In this document: in pieces, positions 1-5,107 of the stretch
How positions within the stretch are numbered: the first letter of the stretch is position 1
How the letters are laid out: each line of letters starts with the position of its first letter
Assembly (NCBI GenBank): GCA_035275625.1
Contig: DATEMK010000382.1
Coordinates: forward strand, 1 to 5,107
Length of the DNA stretch: 5,107 nucleotides
From: DATEMK01 sp035275625
Lineage (GTDB): Bacteria > Bacteroidota > Bacteroidia > AKYH767-A > OLB10
Direction: 5' to 3'
Position numbers and translations under genes: made by a program
Notes under the pieces: generated by a model
What the model was told of the DNA's origin: nothing
What the model saw: only the letters and a program-made list of their open reading frames with translations
Databases searched by the model: none

Positions 1-190
1 CAATAAAAGCATAGACCCAAAAACTGTTTCCGAAAATTTTCGACGGAAAACGTAAGCCAGGGTTATTTTTAATCAATTCAAGCAATAACTTGATCCCATA
101 AATTTTTTCGTTTTCAGCAATGAATTCATTTTTTCCTTGCTTCCAATTCGGGATCATCTGGATGTAAAACTTCTTCAGGCCAACCGGATG
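1..190 (-). CDS. Exon 17 (partial): ASGWP segment to degenerate motif B, with frame break
   Basis: The exon opens ASGWPEEVLHPDDPELEAR, matching the family's EASGWP string. In an A6 run (129-134) the frame shifts by one base; beyond it a second frame continues NEFIAENEKIYGIKLLLELI and then KNNPGLRFPSKIFGNSFWV up to the window edge. NPGLR and K-x3-N-S-x-W are the motif B region, but the Gly normally after NSxW/Y is Val. The frame break makes this exon either a pseudogene part or a homopolymer sequence error. Confidence 0.75.
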
Positions 191-3100
191 CTTAAAAATC
201 TTTCGCTTTTAATTTATGCATATATGTTGTATACTCTTACTACTTACCAGATAATTCCATGGCTTTACGAATATATGGTTTAAATAATTCGTCGCTCCAA
301 TCGTCCCAATGATATGCACTAAACATAAAGAGACTTATTTAGTTTTATTGAATATACGCATTATTATTACCTGTATAAATGCGTAACCTGATAACCATGT
401 GATAGGGTAAATCCAACTCAACGTGTGTAACTTCTGTGATAAAACCACGGTCTGGGTCAGAATGTTCACAAAATTCTGCATTTCCAACTGGATTGCTCGA
501 AAATGTACGTGAAAGACTCGGAGATGATATTTGTTTTTTTTCGCATGCACAATTAATCGCACATTTTCTATTATATTTTTTTTGATAAGCTAAGAATGGA
601 AAAGCTGAGATTACCTACCTGCACAGTGGGAAAATCAATTTCCCAGAAACTTTAAAAGGTAAAACTGGAACTAGGAGTTCCGTTTTAGGCGAGACAATGA
701 ATACCTGAATTTTTATGTTTTTAATAAATTATCATTTTGGTAGTTACGATACTTTTAAAATGCCTTTGTAAGGATTATCACTAGGGTCATTCCAATCCAC
801 ATCCTTATCATCAGTTTTGACTACTGGATGGCCGAGTGGATACTAAAACGTAGTAGTGGAATGACGACGAGTCGAATAATATTTTTTAAGCACTACCTCA
901 CAACTAAAATTTGTATATGGGTAAAGTGAGACAACATCAAAGTATCGAATTGTATAAAAATCCAGTGCTCCGGGAATTTCTGTTAAATCACATTTTAAAG
1001 AAAGTGGACCGACTCGACCGCCATGAAACGACTCTTTCACGCGAAGAAATTTTGAATTATCTTCTATAGATGCGAAAAATTTCCGCATTTCAGGATTATC
1101 TTTAAGCATAGCTTCAACTTCACATTCCCACCATTTCCGAACCTCGAGACCATTAGCTTCTATCAAGCGGCATCTTTCCATTGTTGCTTCATAATTATAC
1201 GACGCGGTTTTTCCATTAAGACACAAATCTTCAGCAGGATTTTTATATAAGCAATCATGTCCTATAGGAACCAGTTTAGTTTAACCATAAAATTTAAAAA
1301 GCTTGCCATGAAATGCGCATCCCAAAAATTCAAGAGCCAAATCCTTATCCAATCCGCTTTTTTCCTTGGGAACATAACCATCCAGTCTATATTGCTTCCC
1401 ATTTTGCGGTATCTTCAAACGGTATTCCCCATCGGGGGATGTTGACATTTGAATGTCTAGGTGCATTTCCTTCCCGTACCATGTTAAAAATCGTATCGCT
1501 TTGAATGATTGGCGTTCATTTTTTTGATAACCTACGTTGTTTTCAATTGCAACTTAAACAAAAACATGAAATTTTCACCTCCTTCAGGTACAATTGCAAT
1601 TCGTTTATCGTTTTCTTCAACGAAATTTATCAAAAAATAATTAATGCACGCAGATGCAATTGTTGAACAAATTGGTATTATATCCATTTGCTTATTTTCG
1701 TTTAAATTGCGAAATAAGTGCTGAAACTTGATCATTGCCATAGAGAGTATTAGGACATCATTCTCTTAGAAAAAAAACATAAAAATCTGAAGCAATGATA
1801 ATAAAAATATCATACCGCAATATTCCTTTAGAGCATCAGACAACAAAAATGGTTTGTTTTCATTTTCATTATAAAATTTTTCAAATTGATCGCGTTTCTG
1901 CTTTGATCCTAGCGATTCTGGATAATAGTATTTGCGATCAGGTAAACGTTGAAGTTGTAAATTCATATTTTCTTCCTTGTTCCATCCATGGCAGAAAAAC
2001 ATTTTTGGTTGAACAGATAATTCCATTGTTTTTGGTAACATCTCTAATCGTTGCAAAAGAAAATTAAATGAATCTTTGAAAACCATTCTAGGACAAACTG
2101 AAGGTTTTCTTTTTAACTTAAGTTGATAAATTTTGTTTCCACTTCGCAGAATTTCTGGCGCCAATCCTCTCATCCGATAGATTTCGGATAATAGTAAATG
2201 TAAATCGTATCTATGAAGAACATAAAATTATGTATTGCCCACCAAAAAATACCTTCCACAATAATGTCCAATCACATAAGTTCCATAAGGACGATCAGTT
2301 CCTCCAGGCAATCCATTTATCAACCAAATCAAGAAACTATTGAGAGCATCAATGCAACCATCTACTCCATTAATCCATGTTTTCATCCTTCGCTCACCAT
2401 TTTCTATTTTTCTACATAACCCATTTTGGCATTCACTTGTACTGCTTTCCACTGTTAACTGGCATTTTCCACTGTTGTCGAAGGCATTTCGGCAACATTC
2501 ATGGCAGAAAAGCATAGCGCTAACACAATTAACACGGTGCAATTTTACAACTGGCATGCTCGGATCGTCATCATCATCAAATCGATCAGCACTGTTATGA
2601 TCGGTCAACGATGAATTTTCTGGCGATGTTGTTAGCTCTAAACTGGTATCGCTCTCAAAATCGAAGAAGCAAAGCAAATATTTTTCATCTCGCGGCTCGA
2701 TATGCCGCACAAAACATGGCTGCTTTCGATGATGGTAATAACGACAATTATGGCAAAACTAAATATTATTTTTTATGATTTTTCTAATTTAAATTACCTT
2801 TTTGTTACAATAGTGGTTTATTGGACGTATATTTCCGAATTCATCTTTCTTATTCTCAATTTTGTAATTAAGTCCACATTCAACACATCGTTTATAAATT
2901 GAACAAATATTCTGCTCAATGTGCCGATCATAACATGATTTATTGTTAAACCACTTTTCACATCCAGAACATTTTCTAAAGTACCCATCCGAATCTGGCA
3001 TGCAAGGACTATTCCAACCTATGTTTAGTGTCTGCAAAAAATTATGCCATCAAACGCAAATGATTTTGTTTACCTATATTGCAACATTTTACGCACTTTG

Positions 3101-4531
3101 CTTTGCACGATGTCTTATGATTTTTGTCCGAATTATATGACGCTGTAATAAGAAAATAAAAATACATTGATTTTAAAAACTAAAACCTTTACAATCAATG
3201 CAATATTTTCGGCTGCAACCCAGAAAGGAACTATGAAGTTATTTTAACAGTATAATCAAATATTTGGATGAATAGAACCTGACGTTTCGTATGCCCCAAA
3301 AATGCCCATCACGAAAAAATAAGGGGATATCCCATCTAGCCCTTCTTTGGCCCTTGAACAACGGCTTAAATATTCCATATGGACCAAAAATTATTAATCT
3401 GCATCGTTCATCTGGATTTTCAAATGAATAAAAGTATTGTTGAATTAATGGAGCATGTTCTTCGATGCTGTAAGTCTCGGCTCTTTCGCTAATCTGAACA
3501 CCTTGTTTTCTAATATCGTCTAATAAACCGCGTGCAACTTCAATACGCCGCTTCTTATTGGGCGGATCATTGCCGTTGATCAGACGTGTAAAGTGGAGTT
3601 GTTCCGTTTGTTTTTCCAATTTGTTTTCATTTGCTTGCATTTTTACATATTTGACAGTTAGTCCTATTGCAAGAAAAAGACAAAGGCCTTGTAATTCTGG
3701 GTCATCCAATGGTTCAATTAACGATGATGATTTAACGTTTCGATTGATTTTCTGCGGCTTACGACCACTTCCGTATCCTCAACAAATAATTGATTTATCT
3801 TCGCCAAAAAATACAGAATTACCTTTCAAAAATTCATGAACTTCTTCCTTTGATGGTCCCAATAGAATTTCCACATGCAAACGCTGAGAAAATAATGATG
3901 GGAATCCACGATTTCTATAACTCTGTTCAACCTGCAGCACGAGAAAAATTGTTAAAAGTAATTGTTTTGATGCGACCAAAATAAACCTTTTCGAACTCGC
4001 CCATAATCAACTAAACATATTTGTCCTTTTTTAAACAAATATACATTCGAAAAAATTACATCGACAGTATTTTCTTCAAAGCTCCTATACCCTACCTAGG
4101 TATCAAACCAATTATTCCGAGAGAAGTAAAGGGCAACTTACTTGTATGGGTTTATCCAAAATTGGACTCCGAAATATGAATGAAAACTTTTCCGGTTTCT
4201 TACCAAACTGCCTTTGTTTATCATTCCTAACTTCTTCGATTACATGCTCAATCAGTCGATGAAGAAGTTCATCTGGAGTCTTTGGTGCATCTTCAATATG
4301 TTTTAGAACTAGCTGCTTTCGGTACACTGCTATTTTAAAACGCCTGGACGTTATTTTTTCCCTTATCTCCTCATTATAGAAATGGTCAATCTGGTATCCC
4401 CCGTATTCTGGAAGTTTAGATGCGGGTTTATCCTCAAGTTCCTCTATTATGTTATCATCAGAGTTGAAATCAGCAAGTCCATCAGAAAATTTTGCCCGTT
4501 TTTTCACAGGTTCCTCTGTATCTGCCATCAT
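1..4531 (-). CDS. Protein-primed family B DNA polymerase (Maverick/Polinton-like), spliced, C-terminally incomplete
   Basis: This gene encodes a DNA polymerase with 3'-5' proofreading exonuclease that, in its family, starts synthesis from a terminal protein and copies linear element or viral DNA. Exons on the minus strand: 4531-4142, 4095-4045, 3931-3823, 3777-3279, 3212-3187, 3142-3074, 3018-2798, 2758-2253, 2210-1816, 1764-1579, 1531-1307, 1261-897, 842-753, 704-619, 567-388, 318-248, 190-1. The start is the first of two ATGs (4531, 4528); an in-frame stop lies just upstream at 4555-4553. Diagnostic motifs in order are FFDFES (near residue 488), GHYCG/RYD (620-626), YCENDV (754-759), LALEFLGCAFHG, HGGRVG and FDVVSLYP (D near residue 1001). 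Motif C lies off the left edge. Frame problems near 129-134 and at 319-388 raise the possibility of a pseudogene. The family call is firm; exact splice sites are inferred from frame and motif continuity. Confidence 0.9.
248..318 (-). CDS. Exon 16: AYHWDDWSDELFKPYI segment
   Basis: The 71-nt exon encodes AYHWDDWSDELFKPYIRKAM then ELS, matching the family pattern HW/HF...LFxxYIxxFxxIK. Split codons at both ends fit phase 2 and phase 1 partners. The donor is a good GTAAGT and the acceptor of the next intron is TTTTTAAG. Confidence 0.85.
388..567 (-). CDS. Exon 15: CxH and TxxEL segment, uncertain 3' end
   Basis: The exon reads KCAINCACEKKQIS and later CEHSDPDRGFITEVTHVELD, matching the family's C-x-H-S-D-x-x-R and T-x-x-E-L strings. 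From LPYHMVI onward, two donors are possible. ATCAG|GTTACG (exon end 388) keeps frame with exon 16 but leaves out about six residues. ACAG|GTAATA (exon end 371) retains RLRIYT, which fits the family length and the following AYHW, but breaks frame by one base. The coordinates given are for the in-frame choice. Confidence 0.6.
619..704 (-). CDS. Exon 14: LPVLP/KLxFPLC segment of the polymerase
   Basis: After AAAATTCAG the exon reads VFIVSPKTELLVPVLPFK, then SGKLIFPLC, matching the family pattern PPxxLxxPVLPxRxxxKLxFxLC. A split Arg codon in phase 2 joins KCA in exon 15, completing the usual C-x2-C. Confidence 0.9.
753..842 (-). CDS. Exon 13: YPLGHP segment after motif A
   Basis: Thirty codons in phase 0 begin YPLGHPVVKTDDKDVDWN and end NPYKGILK. 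The (Y/F)P-x-G-H-P string directly following motif A is highly conserved in Polinton and related protein-primed polymerases. The flanking sites are ACGTTTTAG (acceptor) and GTATCG (donor). Confidence 0.9.
897..1261 (-). CDS. Exon 12: entry to the polymerase domain with motif A
   Basis: The exon continues from H-G across the GC-AG intron as HDCLYKNPAEDLCLNGKTAS, then TMERCRLIEANGLEV and KWWECEVE, a WxCE string typical of the family. ESFHGGRVGPL is equivalent to the YxGG/A region that links exonuclease and polymerase domains in protein-primed enzymes. IRYFDVVSLYPYTNFSCE is polymerase motif A (DxxSLYP), with the metal-binding Asp at about residue 1001. The donor GAG|GTAGTG is phase 0. Confidence 0.95.
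1262..1306 (-). other. Probable GC-AG intron (intron 11)
   Basis: The 45-nt interval begins GCAAGC and ends CCTATAG. Removing it joins FHG to HDC in phase 1 and gives GCAFHGHDCLYKNP, the expected family reading. The only GT donor nearby that gives the right frame (1285) would leave an intron of 24 nt, shorter than any other in the gene. Confidence 0.75.
1307..1531 (-). CDS. Exon 11: insertion between exonuclease and polymerase, endonuclease-like
   Basis: The exon reads YQKNERQSFKAIRFLTWYGK, then SPDGEYRLK, QYRLDGYVPKE and LALEFLGCAFHG. The sequence Q-S...W-L/Y, then a conserved D-G-Y and E-F-x-G-C-x-x-H-G is characteristic of this insertion in Polinton-like polymerases. The Asp and Glu arrangement resembles restriction-endonuclease-like folds such as Vsr, but activity is not established. 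The donor after CATG is GCAAGC, indicating a GC-AG intron (1262-1306). Confidence 0.9.
1579..1764 (-). CDS. Exon 10: Exo III and post-exonuclease TIAS segment
   Basis: The acceptor TTTCTAAG leads into a split Glu codon and NDVLILSMAMIKFQHLF, giving Exo III as Y-C-E-N-D-V-L-I-L with the third catalytic Asp at about residue 758. STIASACINYFLINF follows; this is a well conserved TIASACxxxxR/F string after the exonuclease in these polymerases. The exon ends IAIVPEGG at a phase 1 donor, joining the GYQKNERQS of exon 11. Confidence 0.92.
1816..2210 (-). CDS. Exon 9: Exo II end to Exo III start of the exonuclease
   Basis: After TTCATAG the exon reads YDLHLLLSEIYRMRGLAPEI, completing Exo II. It continues with SGNKIYQLK, FKDSFNFLLQRLEMLPKTM and KMFFCHGWNKEEN, which match the family's substrate-binding FxDS and KxxFPHxxN strings. 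Next come LPDRKYYYPESLGSKQKRDQ and FLLSDALKEYC. The last two residues begin Exo III (YCxxDV), which is completed by exon 10 through a phase 1 junction. Confidence 0.92.
2253..2758 (-). CDS. Exon 8: last cysteine knuckle, Exo I and start of Exo II
   Basis: The exon opens with FCHNCRYYHHRKQPCFVRHI, the end of the cysteine cluster, then enters the 3'-5' exonuclease. Exo I is FFDFESD, with the metal-binding Asp and Glu at about residues 488 and 490 (codons at 2660-2662 and 2654-2656). An acidic loop (DRFDDDDDP) follows, then HRVNCVSAMLFCHECCRNAF and more cysteines, a second knuckle usual inside this exonuclease. The exon ends YVIGHYCG with a split Arg codon that joins YDLHLLLSE of exon 9 as Exo II. 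The usual Asn of the Exo II HN pair is Tyr here. Confidence 0.9.
2798..3018 (-). CDS. Exon 7: C2H2-like zinc-finger segment
   Basis: About 73 codons encode KCSGCEKWFNNKSCYDRHIE followed by a CVECG string and, near the end, INHYCNKK. The C-x2-C-x8-C-x3-H spacing is a zinc-binding pattern typical of the segment before the exonuclease in Polinton-like polymerases, where it may bind DNA or hold the fold (inference). The end NHYCNKK joins FCHNC of exon 8 in phase 0 to complete another C-x4-C-x2-C group. Confidence 0.8.
3074..3142 (-). CDS. Exon 6: HxxxC and CxxC of the cysteine cluster
   Basis: After TTATTACAG the exon reads SYNSDKNHKTSCKAKCVKCC. This gives the H-x3-C-x3-C-x2-C arrangement common to the cysteine cluster of these polymerases, directly following the CIDC of exon 5. 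The donor AG|GTAAAC (phase 1) requires the next acceptor to be AACATAG at 3019. A second in-frame solution exists: a donor at GTAAAA after AAGTGC (exon end 3093) joined to the stronger TTTTTTGCAG acceptor (exon start 3031). That variant would lose the VKCC cysteines. Confidence 0.65.
3187..3212 (-). CDS. Exon 5: 26-nt microexon with the first CxxC
   Basis: Between GTTGCAG (acceptor) and a weak GTTTTA donor lies a 26-nt exon encoding RKYCIDCK plus split codons at both ends. It supplies the first CxxC pair of the cysteine cluster. Reading through on either side gives stops, and phases 2 and 1 match exons 4 and 6, which supports the exon despite its small size. Confidence 0.65.
3279..3777 (-). 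CDS. Exon 4: N-terminal domain preceding the cysteine cluster
   Basis: About 165 residues begin YGSGRKPQKIN, matching a Gly/Arg/Lys-Pro linker found in relatives. It is followed by PELQGLCLFLAIGLTVKY, equivalent to the family's DNLCLARAI string, and then by a charged segment (PPNKKRRIEVARGLLDDI). The exon ends in CRLIIFGPYGIFKPLFKGQ and PLFFRDGHFWGIRNV, which resemble the family's strand-rich pattern of a phrase such as RIVVF, then KG, then LYL and GHY/F before the zinc-binding cysteines. The function of this region is not established. The donor AG|GTTCTA is weak but restores frame in phase 2 with exon 5. Confidence 0.8.
3823..3931 (-). CDS. Exon 3: N-terminal region (VEQSYRN...HEFLK)
   Basis: The exon begins after GCTGCAG and reads VEQSYRNRGFPSL followed by LHVEILLGPSKEE. 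It ends in phase 1 at AAAG|GTAATT, so that the split codon GGA joins exon 4 as K-G-Y-G-S-G-R-K. The VxQS motif and the short beta-like LHVEILL string match the N-terminal part of this polymerase family. The upstream intron (3932-4044) is 113 nt, the longest in the gene. Confidence 0.65.
4045..4095 (-). CDS. Exon 2: short N-terminal exon (VGYRSFEENTVDVIFSN)
   Basis: This 17-codon exon is in phase 0 at both ends. It starts after a CTAG acceptor (4096) and ends before GTATAT. Its sequence fits the family pattern in which an IP(F/Y)R string is followed by T-x-E/D-x-(I/V)-(L/F) and then a VxQS string; VEQSY opens exon 3. About three residues of the usual spacing are missing at the exon 2/3 junction, so the donor choice is uncertain. 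Confidence 0.6.
4142..4531 (-). CDS. Exon 1: N-terminal region of the polymerase
   Basis: This exon encodes 130 residues beginning MMADTEEPVKKRAKFSDG, followed by an acidic stretch and then a basic, mostly helical-looking segment (YRKQLVLKHIEDAPKTPDEL). It ends with RSPILDKPIQ, which resembles the LDxPI string near the N terminus of animal Polinton-type polymerases. The donor is a good GTAAGT (4141-4136), in phase 0. The KKRAK stretch near residue 10 could be a nuclear localisation signal, but this is only inference from composition. No catalytic motif is present. Confidence 0.8.
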
Positions 4532-5107
4532 CACAATTGAAAGGCTACTCGTTTATAGACCAGTGCAGTAAATAACACAAGAATATGAGACTATAAAATC
4601 TTATGAAATGCATAAATTAGAAAAGACATTGACTAGAAAAAATAAATTTCGAAATTGTGAATTTCAGGACTATGCCTGATACGGCTAAATGAATGTAGGA
4701 ATAATTCTTTCGCTTAAAATACTCCTGTATTTATACTGCTCGAAGTAATGAAACTGTAATTGTTTAGCACTGTAACCGTTTACCATGAAAAGGAATGTAA
4801 AAAATTTTTAGCACTGTAACAGTTTCTCAGGAAAGGAATTTAAAATTTTTGTTGATATTTCCAAGCATAAAATTTTTGCATTATAATAACGTATTTGAAA
4901 AAGAAATATATGAAAAGAAACTGTATGGATTGGCAGAAAAAAATATATGATAACTTTAGCGCGTTGAATTAGAAGTTTTGAGGTAAAGAAAATAGCATGG
5001 TACCATATCTAAGAAAGATGTCGATCGAAATCCTTGGTAGAATTTGATGCACGGTGGATACACAGAATACTATATCGAGGCCGTATGTAAAGTGTAAAAT
5101 CTATAGG
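4532..5107. other. 5' flank of the polymerase gene, no gene seen
   Basis: This AT-rich stretch holds stops in all frames and no long open reading frame. A TATAAA on the minus strand at about 4558-4553 is only about 22 bases from the start codon and overlaps an in-frame stop, so it is weak as a core promoter element. Apart from the tandem repeat at 4763-4850, I see no RNA gene, terminal inverted repeat or other element. Confidence 0.6.
4763..4850. repeat. Diverged tandem direct repeat, about 44 bp unit, two copies
   Basis: Two adjacent copies (4763-4806 and 4807-4850) share TTTAGCACTGTAAC at their starts, then GTTT, and later GAAA(A)GGAAT and an A/T-rich tail. A weaker echo, AAACTGTAAT, lies just before at 4751-4760. 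The units lie upstream of the polymerase start codon. No function can be read from the sequence. Confidence 0.75.

Noticed and set aside
335..562. Minus-strand open frame of 75 codons as a separate gene
   Set aside because: It overlaps exon 15 in another frame. The exon 15 frame carries the family strings CEHSDPDR and THVELD. The SGYAFIQ phrase in this frame would require two frame shifts to belong to the polymerase.
825..840. Plus-strand ATGGCCGAGTGG resembling a tRNA Ser/Leu D-arm (A box)
   Set aside because: It is the complement of the codons for YPLGHP in exon 13. No matching acceptor stem and no convincing B box with paired T arm follow.
1262..1285. 24-nt GT-AG intron as an alternative to the GC-AG intron
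   Set aside because: It would be far shorter than every other intron (39 nt or more) and would insert KLFKFY into a conserved motif.
2340..2600. Plus-strand open frame of 86 codons
   Set aside because: It lies opposite exon 8 of the polymerase and has a low-complexity, serine-rich sequence with no recognisable motif, so it is an antisense shadow.
3558..3839. Plus-strand open frame of 93 codons
   Set aside because: It lies opposite exons 3-4 and crosses intron 3 of the minus-strand gene. No motif is recognisable and there is no codon pattern of its own.
4553..4558. TATAAA on the minus strand as a TATA box
   Set aside because: It sits about 22 bases from the start codon, leaving no room for a transcription start and leader. 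Such strings are frequent in AT-rich DNA.
1..5107. CRISPR array, rRNA, bacterial operon or complete Polinton element
   Set aside because: There are no regularly spaced repeats, no rRNA-like sequence, introns throughout the only gene, and no integrase, ATPase, capsid gene or terminal repeat in the window.

Overview
The window comes from a eukaryotic, AT-rich genome. Nearly all of it is one intron-rich minus-strand gene whose start codon is at 4531 and which runs off the left edge at position 1. Joining the open segments at GT-AG junctions (one looks like GC-AG) gives about 1,220 codons in 17 exons. The introns are mostly 39-69 nt, with one of 113 nt. Such compact introns suit a nematode or another small-genome animal. 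The acceptors are loose (CTAG, GCAG, TTAG, TAAG) and do not follow the strict Caenorhabditis TTTTCAG form, so I leave the taxon open.

The product is a protein-primed family B DNA polymerase of the kind carried by Maverick/Polinton elements and related animal genomic copies (Pfam DNA_pol_B_2 type). From the N terminus it has: (1) a poorly conserved N-terminal region, exons 1-4, about 350 residues; (2) a Cys/His-rich cluster, exons 5 to 8, about residues 354-473; (3) the 3'-5' exonuclease, exons 8-10, with Exo I (FFDFES), Exo II (GHYCGRYD) and Exo III (YCENDV); (4) an insertion ending in EFLGCAFHG, exon 11, possibly a restriction-endonuclease-like fold; (5) the polymerase start, exons 12-14, with HGGRVG and motif A (DVVSLYP); (6) exons 15-17 leading towards motif B. 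Motif C and the end of the polymerase domain lie outside the window.

Almost every junction keeps the reading frame and restores a family motif across the splice, so this was a working spliced gene. Towards the left edge there are signs of decay or sequence error: a one-base frame break in an A6/T6 run at 129-134, an exon 15/16 junction where the best-looking donor breaks frame, and a motif B without its usual glycine.

The remaining 4532-5107 is AT-rich 5' flank with no gene I can support. It contains a diverged tandem repeat of about 44 bp. No integrase, packaging ATPase, capsid, protease or terminal inverted repeat is seen, so membership of a complete Polinton is inferred from the polymerase alone.
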